64,000 nt of DNA from Rhizobium sp. SSA_523 (GTDB lineage: Bacteria > Pseudomonadota > Alphaproteobacteria > Rhizobiales > Rhizobiaceae), in assembly GCF_030435705.1 (NCBI RefSeq), contig NZ_CP129382.1:1-64000 (forward strand). The letters run 5' to 3'. A program made the translations under genes and the position numbers. Under the pieces are notes generated by a model that did no database searches, had not been told where the DNA came from, and worked only from the letters and a program-made list of their open reading frames with translations. Positions 8,753 through 16,811 of the stretch are shown here, piece after piece. Numbering within the stretch: the stretch's first letter is position 1; every line of letters begins with the position of its first letter.

Positions 8753-9124
8753 ATGACGGATGACCGGGACGATAGTCTGGAGCAGCGCCGGAAACAACTG
8801 TCCGCCAAGCTGGCGGAACAGAAGAAGGGCGATGCAGCGGAGCGAGCCAGGGAGATGCAGTCCGAGGAAAGCCGTAAAGGCATGGCCCTCGGATTGAAGA
8901 TTTCTTCCGAATTCATTGCTGCGGTGGCTGTTGGCGCCATGCTGGGCTATCTGATCGACCGTTTTGCGGGCACTGCGCCGTGGGGGATGATCATTCTTCT
9001 TCTTCTCGGTTTCTGTGCCGGAATATTGAACGTGCTGCGTGCCGTCGGCATGGTCGCCAAGCCGAAAGCCCTGGAGCAGAAAGCCCCTGGGCATCAGGCG
9101 CCGGACGACAGAGACGGCGCCTGA
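8753..9124 (+). CDS. atpI: AtpI/AtpZ-family ATP synthase accessory protein
   Basis: The 123-residue protein has a charged N-terminal 45 residues and two membrane helices (about 50-72 and 78-98), the form of alphaproteobacterial AtpI. The family assists c-ring assembly or Mg2+ supply for the synthase. It opens the Fo operon, 68 bp before atpB, which is its standard place. The C-terminal tail is short and polar. Confidence 0.88.
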   Translation: MTDDRDDSLEQRRKQLSAKLAEQKKGDAAERAREMQSEESRKGMALGLKISSEFIAAVAVGAMLGYLIDRFAGTAPWGMIILLLLGFCAGILNVLRAVGMVAKPKALEQKAPGHQAPDDRDGA

Positions 9125-9192
9125 GCGCCGGAAGAGTTTTATGAGAATGGTCTGTCATTGCGGCAGATCTCAGGAAGAAAGAAGGTAGAGCG

Positions 9193-9945
9193 GTGGCTAA
9201 CGATCCGACCCATCAGTTCCAGATCTCGAAGATCGTACCGATTGAGATCGGCGGGATGGACTTCTCGTTCACCAATGCGTCCCTGTTCATGGTCGCAACG
9301 GTCGCCTGCGCAGCCGGGTTTCTGTATTTCTCGACCGCCAATCGCGGCCTCATCCCCAGCCGGTCGCAATCGGTTGCGGAAATGTCCTATGAGTTCATCG
9401 CCTCCATGCTGCGCGAAGGCGCCGGCAGCCACGGCATGAAATTCTTCCCCATGGTCTTCACGCTGTTCATGTTCGTGCTGACCGCGAACCTGCTCGGCAT
9501 GTTCCCCTATTTCTTCACCGTCACCAGCCAGATCATCGTCACCTTCGCGCTGGCGGTCTTCGTCATCGGCACGGTTCTCGTCTACGGCTTCTACAAGCAC
9601 GGCTTTCACTTTCTGAACGTCTTCGTGCCGAGCGGCGTGCCGGGCGTGCTCCTGCCGCTGGTCGTGACGATTGAAATCATCTCTTTCCTGTCCCGTCCGA
9701 TCTCGCTGTCGGTTCGTCTTTTCGCCAATATGCTGGCGGGACATATTACGCTCAAGGTGTTCGCAGGCTTCGTCGCCTCGCTTGGAACCCTGGGCGCACT
9801 CGGAATCGGTGGCGCGATCCTGCCCCTGATCATGACGGTCGCTTTGACCGGTCTCGAATTCCTCGTAGCCTTCCTGCAGGCCTACGTCTTTGCGGTGCTG
9901 ACTTGCATGTACCTCAACGACGCGGTCCATCCGGGCGGCCACTGA
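9193..9945 (+). CDS. atpB: ATP synthase Fo subunit a
   Basis: The 250-residue membrane protein contains the family signature [14 protein letters not shown] with the essential proton-channel arginine at about residue 175, plus the upstream [13 protein letters not shown] segment. It forms the stator half-channels that face the c-ring. Length equals that of other rhizobial a subunits. The start is a GTG with AAGG about 5-9 bp upstream. It is followed by atpE after 66 bp. Confidence 0.97.
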   Translation: MANDPTHQFQISKIVPIEIGGMDFSFTNASLFMVATVACAAGFLYFSTANRGLIPSRSQSVAEMSYEFIASMLREGAGSHGMKFFPMVFTLFMFVLTANLLGMFPYFFTVTSQIIVTFALAVFVIGTVLVYGFYKHGFHFLNVFVPSGVPGVLLPLVVTIEIISFLSRPISLSVRLFANMLAGHITLKVFAGFVASLGTLGALGIGGAILPLIMTVALTGLEFLVAFLQAYVFAVLTCMYLNDAVHPGGH

Positions 9946-10011
9946 GGAGCGACATTGGCGTATTGAAGCGTCAGTCATCCGCCGCAACAACCCATTCGAA
10001 GGAGCATTCAC

Positions 10012-10239
10012 ATGGAAGCGGAAGCAGCAAAGTTCATCGGCGCAGGTCTGGCTTGCTTTGGCATGGCCGGCACGGCTCTCGGCCTCGGCAACATTTTCGG
10101 CAACTACCTTGCCGGCGCACTGCGCAACCCGTCTGCTGCTGACAGCCAGTTCGGCCGTCTGGTATTCGGCTTCGCCGTTACGGAAGCTCTGGGCATCTTC
10201 TCGCTGCTCGTTGCTCTCCTCCTGCTGTTCGCCGTCTAA
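10012..10239 (+). CDS. atpE: ATP synthase Fo subunit c
   Basis: The 75-residue hairpin protein has two membrane helices joined by the polar RNP loop (residues 38-40), a glycine-rich first helix ([17 protein letters not shown]), and the proton-binding carboxylate Glu58 in the second helix. Glu rather than Asp is usual here. It makes the rotor ring and must be produced in large excess over subunits a and b. A strong GGAG-type site precedes the ATG. A long hairpin follows the gene (10257-10321). Confidence 0.97.
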   Translation: MEAEAAKFIGAGLACFGMAGTALGLGNIFGNYLAGALRNPSAADSQFGRLVFGFAVTEALGIFSLLVALLLLFAV

Positions 10240-10256
10240 GAGCGGACACCGGAATT

Positions 10257-10321
10257 GGGATCACGGCCCGCGCCTTAAGGCCAAGGCTTGAGGCTGAAGC
10301 TTGAGGCTGGCGCCGTGATCC
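10257..10321 (+). promoter_or_regulatory. Large hairpin between atpE and the b' gene (attenuator or mRNA stabiliser)
   Basis: GGATCACGGC (10258-10267) and GCCGTGATCC (10312-10321) form a perfect 10-bp stem enclosing a 44-nt loop that itself holds the palindrome CCTTAAGG and two copies of GCTTGAGGCT. TTCTTTATT follows directly. It could act as a partial terminator or a 3' protective hairpin, raising c-subunit output relative to b and b'. Confidence 0.55.
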
Positions 10322-10351
10322 TTCTTTATTGAATACCCCCTGGAGGTGATG

Positions 10352-10960
10352 ATGTTCGTGACACCGGCATTCGCGCAAGAAGGCGCGCCGGCCAATGGCG
10401 ATACGCATGCAGCAACCGGCGACATGCACACGGAAACCGGTGTAGCCGCTGGCGAACACGGCACTGGCATCTTCCCGCCGTTCGACCAGTCGACCTATCC
10501 GTCCCAGCTTCTGTGGCTGGTCATCACCTTCGGATTCTTCTACCTGGTCATGCAGAAGGTGATCGTGCCGCGCATTGGTGGCATTCTCGAACATCGCCAT
10601 GACCGCATCGCACAGGATCTCGACGAAGCATCCCGCCTGAAGGCGGAAGCCGATGCCGCCGTCGAAACCTATGAGAAAGAACTCGCCTCCGCCCGCGCCA
10701 CCGCCGGCTCGATTGCCGAACAGGCGCGTGAAGCCGCCAAGGCGAAGGCCAATAGCGACCGCGCCGCGATCGAGGCCGAACTGGCCGACAAGCTCGCCGC
10801 GGCCGAAAGCCGCATCGCCGAGATCAAGGCCAGCGCCTTTGCCGAAGTCGGCTCCATTGCGGAAGAGACGGCCTCTGCCATCGTGGATCAGCTGATCGGT
10901 CCCAAGGCAAGCCAGGATGACGTGAAGGCTGCCGTTGCCGCCGCCAAGCTGGGAGCCTGA
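10352..10960 (+). CDS. atpF': ATP synthase Fo subunit b'
   Basis: The 202-residue protein has a short acidic N-terminal region, one membrane helix (about 50-70, [15 protein letters not shown]) and a long Ala/Glu/Lys-rich coiled coil, the peripheral stalk form. Phototroph- and rhizobia-type operons have this b' subunit plus a separate b subunit next door, which pair as a heterodimer. Three start codons occur in a row (10346, 10349, 10352); 10352 is chosen because GGAGG ends 5 bp before it. The gene also goes by atpG in some annotations. Confidence 0.93.
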   Translation: MFVTPAFAQEGAPANGDTHAATGDMHTETGVAAGEHGTGIFPPFDQSTYPSQLLWLVITFGFFYLVMQKVIVPRIGGILEHRHDRIAQDLDEASRLKAEADAAVETYEKELASARATAGSIAEQAREAAKAKANSDRAAIEAELADKLAAAESRIAEIKASAFAEVGSIAEETASAIVDQLIGPKASQDDVKAAVAAAKLGA

Positions 10961-10965
10961 CACCT

Positions 10966-11451
10966 ATGGCATTCGATGCAACATTTTTCGCCCTTGTCGG
11001 TCTGGTCCTCTTCTTCGTCCTGATCGCCTATCTCAAGGTGCCGGGCATGATGGCCAAGGCGCTTGACAAGCGCGCCGACAATATCCGCGACGAGCTGGAA
11101 CAGGCCAAGCGCCTGCGCGAAGAGGCCCAGGCGCTTCTCGCAGAATATCAGCGCAAGCGTAAGGAAGCCGAGGCGGAAGCCGCCAATCTGGTCGCCGCCG
11201 CCCAGCGCGAAGCGACCATGATCACCGAAGAGGCCCGCCAGAAGACGGAAGAATTCGTCGCCCGCCGCAACGCGCTGTCGGAACAGAAGATCCGCCAGGC
11301 GGAGGCCGATGCGATCGGTGCCGTGCGCGCCGCCGCCGTCGATCTCGCCGTCGCCGCTGCCCGCCAGGTGATTGCCGCCAAGGCCGACGATGCAACCCAG
11401 CAGGCACTGTTCAGCCAGTCGGTCGAGCAGGTGAAGACCCGCCTGAACTGA
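10966..11451 (+). CDS. atpF: ATP synthase Fo subunit b
   Basis: The 161-residue protein has an N-terminal membrane helix (residues about 5-24) followed by a coiled coil rich in Arg, Glu and Ala that forms the peripheral stalk with b'. It starts 5 bp after the b' stop, so the two are translated from one message. A strong intrinsic terminator closes the operon 30 bp downstream. The F1 genes are not in this window, as is typical for Rhizobiaceae. Confidence 0.95.
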   Translation: MAFDATFFALVGLVLFFVLIAYLKVPGMMAKALDKRADNIRDELEQAKRLREEAQALLAEYQRKRKEAEAEAANLVAAAQREATMITEEARQKTEEFVARRNALSEQKIRQAEADAIGAVRAAAVDLAVAAARQVIAAKADDATQQALFSQSVEQVKTRLN

Positions 11452-11482
11452 GCGGCCGCTCGATCTGCAGGACATTTTTCGC

Positions 11483-11507
11483 AAAGGCCGGGCTCGCCCG
11501 GCCTTTT
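11483..11507 (+). terminator. Strong intrinsic terminator of the atp Fo operon
   Basis: AAAGGCCGGGC (11483-11493) and GCCCGGCCTTT (11496-11506) are perfect complements; with a CTCG loop the stem is 10 bp and ends in TTTT. Confidence 0.92.
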
Positions 11508-11669
11508 CCGTTCGATTCCGCCCCTTTCCAGGGTGACATCCCGGTCTGTTTTCGCGGCGTCATCCCGGGCCACGGCCACGGCATTCCCGGTCAACCCTCC
11601 CACGCCATCCTCGGCCATCCATCCTCGGCCAAGCCCCCTCACGTCATCCCCGGCCAATCCCCCCACGCC

Positions 11670-11758
11670 GTCATCCTCGGCCTTGTGCCGAGGATCCGCG
11701 CCATGGCCTCAACCTGCCGGTTGCGGATGCTCGGGACAGGCCCGAGTAAGACGGGATG
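11670..11758. repeat. Paired-palindrome (BIME-like) element, copy A
   Basis: A left hairpin (CCTCGG...CCGAGG), a linker of about 30 bp (CATGGCCTCAACCTGCCGG), and a right hairpin (GCTCGGGACAGGCCCGAG) make one unit. The right half is the inverted homologue of the left. This copy has the variant ending GTAAGACGGG. Confidence 0.8.
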
Positions 11759-11880
11759 GTGGAGACGAGCCGGCTGGCAGGATCCTCGGAAAAGGCACGG
11801 GCCATCCCCCACGTCATCCCCGGCCATTCCTTTCGCGGCGTCCTCAACCCTCTCGCGTCATCCCCGGTCAACCCTCCCAC

Positions 11881-11969
11881 GTCGTCCTCGGCCTTGTGCC
11901 GAGGATCTGCGCCATGGCCTCAACCTGTCGGTTGCGGATGCTCGGGACAGGCCCGAGCATGACGGGATG
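11881..11969. repeat. Paired-palindrome (BIME-like) element, copy B
   Basis: The same two inverted hairpins and linker as copy A, with the complete ending GCATGACGGG and a GTCGTC variant at the left end. Confidence 0.8.
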
Positions 11970-12111
11970 ATGGCGTGGGTGCTCTGGAAGCCGCGCTCGG
12001 AGAGGCAGGGTCCGGCCCATTCCGGCTGCGGCTCGCACGCCAATGGCATCATCCTCGGGCAATCCTCCCACGCCGTCGGCCGACTCCCACGCCGTCGGCC
12101 AACCCTCTCGC

Positions 12112-12195
12112 GTCATCCTCGGTCTTGTGCCGAGGATCCGCGTCATCGCCTCAGCCCGTCGGTTGCGGATGCTCGGGACAGGCCTCAGCATGACC
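12112..12195. repeat. Paired-palindrome (BIME-like) element, copy C
   Basis: The most diverged copy in this cluster: the linker reads TCATCGCCTCAGCCCGTCGG and the right hairpin has one pairing change (GGCCTCAGCATGAC). Confidence 0.75.
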
Positions 12196-12341
12196 GACTG
12201 GTGGGGGCGAGTCGGCCGGCAGCGGTCCTTGGAGAGAAAGGGCGCGACTTTTTCTGAGGCGCCCGCCGACGACGTTGGACTCGGAGGAATCCCGCGCCGT
12301 CGGCCAATCCCCACGTCATCCCCGGCCAATCCCCCCACGCC

Positions 12342-12430
12342 GTCATCCTTGGCCTTGTGCCGAGGATTCGCGCTATCGCCTCAACCTGCCGGTTGCGGAT
12401 GCTCGGGACAGGCCCGAGTAAGACGGGATG
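12342..12430. repeat. Paired-palindrome (BIME-like) element, copy D
   Basis: It shares with copy A both the variant right end (GTAAGACGGGATGGTGGAGACG) and the 38 bp or so upstream (ACGTCATCCCCGGCCAATCC then CCCACGCCGTCATC), so A and D derive from one duplicated block. Confidence 0.8.
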
Positions 12431-12517
12431 GTGGAGACGCGGTTCCTAAACGGGCTCGTCGAGCCTTGATGGCCATGACGGACAGCGCGCGAAAAGCCGT
12501 CCGCGCAAGGACGGGCA

Positions 12518-13267
12518 TCACTCCTTGCGCAGCGGCCGGAAACTCATCCGGTGGAGCGGGCAGGGGCCTTCGGCGTCGATCGCATTGCGGTGCTGGGCCG
12601 TGGCATAGCCGGCATGGCTGACAAAGCCATAGGCCGGATAGACAAGATGGGCGCGCGCCATCATCCGGTCGCGGGTGACCTTGGCGATAATCGAGGCTGC
12701 CGCGATCGAGACGGAGCGCGAATCGCCGCCGATCACGGCCTTTGCCGCGCAGTCGAGCCCCGGGGGAATATCACGCCCATCGGTCAGCACATAGGCGGGT
12801 GGAAGCGAGAGCCCCCTGACGGCGCGGCGCATGGCATCGAGGCTTGCCCTGAGAATATTGCGCTCGTCGATCAGGCGCGGCCCGGCGCTGGCAATGCAGA
12901 CCTCGGCGGTCGCCATGATCTCCTCGAACAGATGCTCGCGCTGACGGCTCGTCAACCGCTTGGAATCATCGAGGCCTTCCGGAATGCGATCGGGATCGAG
13001 AATGACGGCAGCGGCCACAACAGGACCCGCGAGCGGGCCGCGGCCGGCTTCGTCAGTACCGGCAACCGGCCAATGTCCCGCGGCGCGGGCGGCAAGCTCG
13101 AGGGAGAAATCCGGCCTAAGCGGCGACAGACCTTCAGGATCATCCGGCGTCGCGCGATCCGAAGCGGCCGGAGCCAAGCCGTCGGCATCACGAGGCGGCA
13201 AGCGCTCGGGCTCGCGCGGGAGCGCGGCGGAAAGGCTCGGGGAATCAGATGGTGTGCGTTTCAACAT
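12518..13267 (-). CDS. rnhB: Ribonuclease HII
   Basis: The 249-residue protein has the RNase HII signature [19 protein letters not shown] with catalytic Asp-Glu at about 72-73, the DDSK motif, and the conserved [10 protein letters not shown] and HKGY-like ([10 protein letters not shown]) segments. It removes ribonucleotides from DNA-RNA hybrids. The first 55 residues are a proline- and arginine-rich extension ([20 protein letters not shown]) that is longer than in most homologues. The ATG at 13267 is chosen because further upstream starts add only arginine- and cysteine-rich low-complexity sequence. An intrinsic terminator of the upstream gene lies at 13421-13440. Confidence 0.92.
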   Translation of the reverse strand: MLKRTPSDSPSLSAALPREPERLPPRDADGLAPAASDRATPDDPEGLSPLRPDFSLELAARAAGHWPVAGTDEAGRGPLAGPVVAAAVILDPDRIPEGLDDSKRLTSRQREHLFEEIMATAEVCIASAGPRLIDERNILRASLDAMRRAVRGLSLPPAYVLTDGRDIPPGLDCAAKAVIGGDSRSVSIAAASIIAKVTRDRMMARAHLVYPAYGFVSHAGYATAQHRNAIDAEGPCPLHRMSFRPLRKE

Positions 13268-13420
13268 GCGGCATTCACTCGCACACGCACCCGATTCCCC
13301 GCAAGCCCTGGCAGAAGCGGTGAGGCGGCATCGCTTCCTCCATCCAAGGGGGCGGATGGTTCCAGGGCTCTCCGGCATGGCCGAGGCGGCGGACCCTGCC
13401 GAAAATCATAAGAGCTAATA

Positions 13421-13440
13421 CCGATCCGTTCCCGGATCGG
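13421..13440 (-). terminator. Terminator after the radical SAM gene
   Basis: CCGATCCG and CGGATCGG form an 8-bp stem with a 4-nt loop; on the minus strand it is followed by a T-rich stretch (TATTAGCTCTTATG). The remaining 290 bp between the two genes hold nothing else recognisable. Confidence 0.6.
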
Positions 13441-13559
13441 ATCACGTCTGCGCAACCGCATGCAGATGCGGGCGCGCGCTGCTGCGGAATTTCCCGCTCC
13501 GTCATGCCCCCGCCTTGCGGCGAGCCTGCATGCGGTATGGTCGCCCCCTTTGCCGGGTG

Positions 13560-14744
13560 TCAGAGGAGCGAGAGTTGCACGCCGCCGCCGGCCGGCGGGA
13601 TGAACAGGTCGTCGCGCAAGGTCACGCCGCGCCGGCCAAGCCCAAGCCGTTTGGTGGCAATGTCGAAGCGGCGCGAAATCTGCCAGGCATAGGGACCTTC
13701 GCCTTTCATCCGCTTGCCGAATTCGGCATCGTAATCCTGCCCACCGCGCATCGAGCGGATCAGCGACATGACGTGCCGGTAGCGGTCCGGATAATGGCGC
13801 AGCAGCCATTCGCGAAACAGCGGGCTGACCTCGAAGGGCAGCCGCAGCAGGATATAGCTTGCGGCGGAGACACCGGCCGCCTGGGCGGCTTCGAGGATCC
13901 GCTCCAATTCATGATCGTTCAGCGCCGGGATGATGGGCGAAACCAGCACGCTGGTCGGAATGCCCGCCGCGCTCAGCCTCTGAAGCGCATCAAGGCGCTT
14001 TTCCGGCGTCGAAGCCCGCGGCTCCATGCTGCGCGCCAGCTTGCGGTCGAGCGTGGTGACCGACAGCGCCACCTTGGCGAGACCCTTGGCGGCCATGTCT
14101 GACAGAATATCCATGTCCCGCAGGACCAGCGCCGATTTCGTCACGATCATCACCGGATGATGTGCCTTGGCCAGGACCTCCAGCAGCTGGCGCATGATCC
14201 GCCAGTCCTTCTCGATCGGCTGGTAGGGATCGGTATTGGTGCCGATGGCGATCGGCTTCACTTTATACTCGCGCCGGCTCAGCTCGCGCTCCAGAAGGCG
14301 CGGCGCATCGGGCTTGGCGAACAGTTTGGCCTCGAAATCCAGTCCGGCGGACAGACCCATATAGCTGTGGGTGGGCCGCGCAAAGCAATAGATGCAGCCA
14401 TGCTCGCAGCCGCGATAGGGATTGACCGACCGGTCGAAGGGGATATCCGGCGAATCATTGCGGGTGATCGCCGTCTTCGGCTTTTCCACCTGAACCTCGG
14501 TCTTGAAGGGCGCAAGCTCCTCCAGCGTCTGCCAGCCATCGTCGAAAGCCTCGCGGCGCTTCTCCTCGAAGCGGCCGCTCGGATTGAGGCCCGCGCCCCG
14601 GCCGCGCCGGCGTTCGCCATCGATGCGCAGACCAGAGGCCTGGACCAGCGTATCGGCAATATCGGCCGTATGAGCAGGCGCGAATGCGTCCTGCCGCAGA
14701 TGGGACAGCTCGTTCATGGGAAACTCCAGCGGCAAATGCTCCAT
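13560..14744 (-). CDS. PA0069-family radical SAM protein
   Basis: The 394-residue protein carries the radical SAM cysteines in the unusual close form CEHGCIYC (C113, C117, C120) followed by FARPTHSYMGLSAGLDFE, which marks the SplB-like PA0069 family. These bind a 4Fe-4S cluster and S-adenosylmethionine; the substrate of the family is not known to me. The IGTNTDPYQPIEKDWRIMR segment and the VLVSPIIPALNDHELE segment are also family-typical. An internal ATG at 14717 has a better-spaced GGAG and may be the true start. Confidence 0.88.
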   Translation of the reverse strand: MEHLPLEFPMNELSHLRQDAFAPAHTADIADTLVQASGLRIDGERRRGRGAGLNPSGRFEEKRREAFDDGWQTLEELAPFKTEVQVEKPKTAITRNDSPDIPFDRSVNPYRGCEHGCIYCFARPTHSYMGLSAGLDFEAKLFAKPDAPRLLERELSRREYKVKPIAIGTNTDPYQPIEKDWRIMRQLLEVLAKAHHPVMIVTKSALVLRDMDILSDMAAKGLAKVALSVTTLDRKLARSMEPRASTPEKRLDALQRLSAAGIPTSVLVSPIIPALNDHELERILEAAQAAGVSAASYILLRLPFEVSPLFREWLLRHYPDRYRHVMSLIRSMRGGQDYDAEFGKRMKGEGPYAWQISRRFDIATKRLGLGRRGVTLRDDLFIPPAGGGVQLSLL

Positions 14745-14846
14745 TCACCGTTCCTGTTTTCTAGCCCGGAAAAGAGAACATTGCAAGAACAAATTCCACA
14801 TGTCAGTTTTGTGGCATTTCCTGCTGCAATGCGGTAAGCATGGCGC

Positions 14847-15356
14847 ATGCTCACTGTCCTCTTGGAATGCCGCGATCAGGAATCGGAACTGGCACAGACC
14901 CTTTCCGTGCTGGTGGCGGGCGCTGTGGAGGGATTGGTCAGCGATGTCGCCGTCATCGATCTCGGCTCCACCGATGCGTCCTCGCGGGTGGCTGATGCCG
15001 CCGGCTGCCGGTTTCACCAGGAGTGCGACCTGGCCGAGGTCTTGCAGGCGGCGCGCGGCGAATGGCTGATGCTGCTGGAAACGGGAGCAAGACCGCAATC
15101 GGGCTGGGTGGACGAGGTGATGGAGCATGTGGCGCTCCAGGCGCGGCCGGCGCGGTTTTCGCCGTCGCGCAATCACCGGCGGCCGCTGATGAAGCGCTTT
15201 TTCGCCCGGCCGGTGCTGGAACAGGGCCTGATCCTGCGCAAGGGCGATGCACTTGCCGGCCTCACGCAGGGCATGCGGCTTGCCGATCTGGCAAAGGCCC
15301 GCAAGCCCTATCAGCTGATCAGCGAACTCGTGCCCGCCTGGGCTGCGCGTCCTTGA
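14847..15356 (+). CDS. Short glycosyltransferase family 2-like protein
   Basis: The 169-residue protein resembles the N-terminal half of a GT-A fold: VLLECRDQE, then VIDLGSTDASSRVADAAGC and ARGEWLMLLETGARP. It has about half the length of a full GT2 enzyme, lacks a clear DxD (ETGA stands at that place) and has no acceptor domain, yet the frame is intact and ends cleanly. Similar short proteins are, from memory, common in Rhizobiaceae, so it is not simply a broken gene. Activity is doubtful. It is convergent with moaB, with 10 bp between stops. Confidence 0.65.
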   Translation: MLTVLLECRDQESELAQTLSVLVAGAVEGLVSDVAVIDLGSTDASSRVADAAGCRFHQECDLAEVLQAARGEWLMLLETGARPQSGWVDEVMEHVALQARPARFSPSRNHRRPLMKRFFARPVLEQGLILRKGDALAGLTQGMRLADLAKARKPYQLISELVPAWAARP

Positions 15357-15366
15357 AGGACGGCGA

Positions 15367-15918
15367 TCAGCCTTGTCCGCCGCGCTTCAGATGTTCGTCC
15401 AGCCGCGGCATGATTTCCACGAAATTGCAGGGCATGTGGCGGTAGTCGAGCTGCGCGCGCAAGATCCCGTCCCAGGCGTCCTTGCAGGCGCCGGGCGAGC
15501 CCGGCAGAACGAAGATGAAGGTGGCATTGGCGACGCCGCCGGTGGCGCGCGACTGGATGGTGGATGTGCCGATCTTGTCGTAGGAGATCCGGTGGAAGAC
15601 TTCGGAGAACCCGTCCATCCGCTTCTCGAATAGCGGCTCCAGCGCCTCCGGCGTCACGTCGCGGCCGGTAAAGCCCGTGCCGCCGGTGGTGATCACCACG
15701 TCGATCTCCGGATGGCGGGTCCAGATGCGCACCTGCTCGGCAATGGCCTCGCGCTCGTCCGGCACGATGGCGCGGGCGACCAGCCGATGGCCGGCCTCGG
15801 CAATGCGCTGGACAAGCGTATCACCGGATGTGTCGGTATCCAGCCGGCGTGTGTCCGATACGGTCAGGACCGCAATGCCGACGGGAATGAAGGGGCGGGC
15901 ATCGTCAATTCGGCTCAT
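15367..15918 (-). CDS. moaB: Molybdenum cofactor biosynthesis protein B
   Basis: The 183-residue protein has the MoaB/MogA fold motifs: VLTVSDTR near the start, VVITTGGTGFTGRDVTPEAL in the middle and VLPGSPGACKDAW near the end. It adenylylates or otherwise processes molybdopterin before metal insertion. The ATG at 15918 has AGAGGA just upstream and lies 8 bp after the ispE stop, so it is the last gene of the TPR-ispE-moaB run. A TTG at 15930 is the only alternative. Confidence 0.93.
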   Translation of the reverse strand: MSRIDDARPFIPVGIAVLTVSDTRRLDTDTSGDTLVQRIAEAGHRLVARAIVPDEREAIAEQVRIWTRHPEIDVVITTGGTGFTGRDVTPEALEPLFEKRMDGFSEVFHRISYDKIGTSTIQSRATGGVANATFIFVLPGSPGACKDAWDGILRAQLDYRHMPCNFVEIMPRLDEHLKRGGQG

Positions 15919-15926
15919 GGGTCCTC

Positions 15927-16808
15927 TCAAGCGAGCGTCTGTGTCGCCCTGATATAGGTCTTGCGAGGGCCTGCCGCCAGCTGCGCCGAAATCCGGCCGG
16001 CCGCCGCGCGTGCCGCATCGCCGCTCTCGTAAAGGCCGAAACAGCTGGCCCCCGAGCCGGACATGCGCGCCACCTGCGCGCCGCTTTCGACAAGTGCCTC
16101 AAGCAGGCTGTCGATCTCGGGAACGAGGCTGCGCGCCGGCGCCTCCAGATCATTGCGCTGCCGGCGAAGATAATCGAGCCAGGCCTGCGGCGCCTGCGTT
16201 TCCGGCAGCGGGGGCAGGGGTGGATTGTCGCGCCGGGTGAGGCTTCGAAAGATGTCCGGGGTGGAGACGCCGACCAGCGGATTGAGGAGAACAAGGCCAA
16301 GCGAGGGCATGGCCACCGGCGTGATCGCCTCGCCAATGCCACGCGCCAGAAGCGGCCGTCCCGCCAGGCACATGGGCAGGTCCGCGCCGAGCGACAGCGC
16401 CATTTCGGCCAGCTCCGCCTCAGGCGGCGAAAATGCCCACAGCCGCATCAGGCCGCGCAGCGTCGCCGCCGCATCGGCGGAACCGCCGCCAATGCCGGAA
16501 GCGATCGGCAGGTTCTTGACCAGGAGAATATCGACCGGCGGCGCTGCAATGCCTTGCGCCTCTGCGGCACGGCGCAGCAGGTCGCGCGCCCGGATCACGA
16601 GATTGCCGGCATCCGCCTTCAGATCCGGCCCGAAAGGGCCTGTGATCGCCAGTCTGTCCGTCGCCGCGGGTGAGAAGACGAGATCGTCGCTGCAATCGAC
16701 AAAGGTCACCAGGCTGTCGAGCAGATGATAGCCATCCGCCCGCCGGCCGGTCACATGCAGCGCGAGATTGATCTTGGCCCGCGCCGCCTCCTGAATGCCA
16801 TCCGCCAT
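15927..16808 (-). CDS. ispE: 4-diphosphocytidyl-2-C-methyl-D-erythritol kinase
   Basis: The 293-residue GHMP kinase has AKINLALHVTGRRADGYH near the N-terminus (catalytic Lys at about 12), the glycine-rich ATP loop PIASGIGGGSADAAATL (about 101-117) and SLGADLP with the catalytic Asp. It phosphorylates CDP-methylerythritol in the non-mevalonate isoprenoid pathway. It begins 3 bp after the stop of the upstream TPR gene. The polyprenyl diphosphate synthase that uses the pathway's products lies 2.3 kb away on the same strand. Confidence 0.95.
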   Translation of the reverse strand: MADGIQEAARAKINLALHVTGRRADGYHLLDSLVTFVDCSDDLVFSPAATDRLAITGPFGPDLKADAGNLVIRARDLLRRAAEAQGIAAPPVDILLVKNLPIASGIGGGSADAAATLRGLMRLWAFSPPEAELAEMALSLGADLPMCLAGRPLLARGIGEAITPVAMPSLGLVLLNPLVGVSTPDIFRSLTRRDNPPLPPLPETQAPQAWLDYLRRQRNDLEAPARSLVPEIDSLLEALVESGAQVARMSGSGASCFGLYESGDAARAAAGRISAQLAAGPRKTYIRATQTLA

Positions 16809-16811
16809 GGA

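Larger units (their letters stand above)
11508..12517. repeat. Gene-free kilobase of degenerate palindromic repeats
   Basis: Between the atp terminator and rnhB no frame looks like a protein. The sequence is built from four copies of a paired-palindrome element (listed separately) joined by short variants of ACGTCATCCCCGGCCAATCC and CACGCCGTCGG motifs. Composition is C-rich on the + strand and differs from flanking coding DNA. Confidence 0.8.

Noticed and set aside
11670..12430. Possible CRISPR array or attachment sites.
   Set aside because: Spacing of the copies is irregular (about 140-230 bp), and each copy is itself a double palindrome, which fits a BIME-like family.
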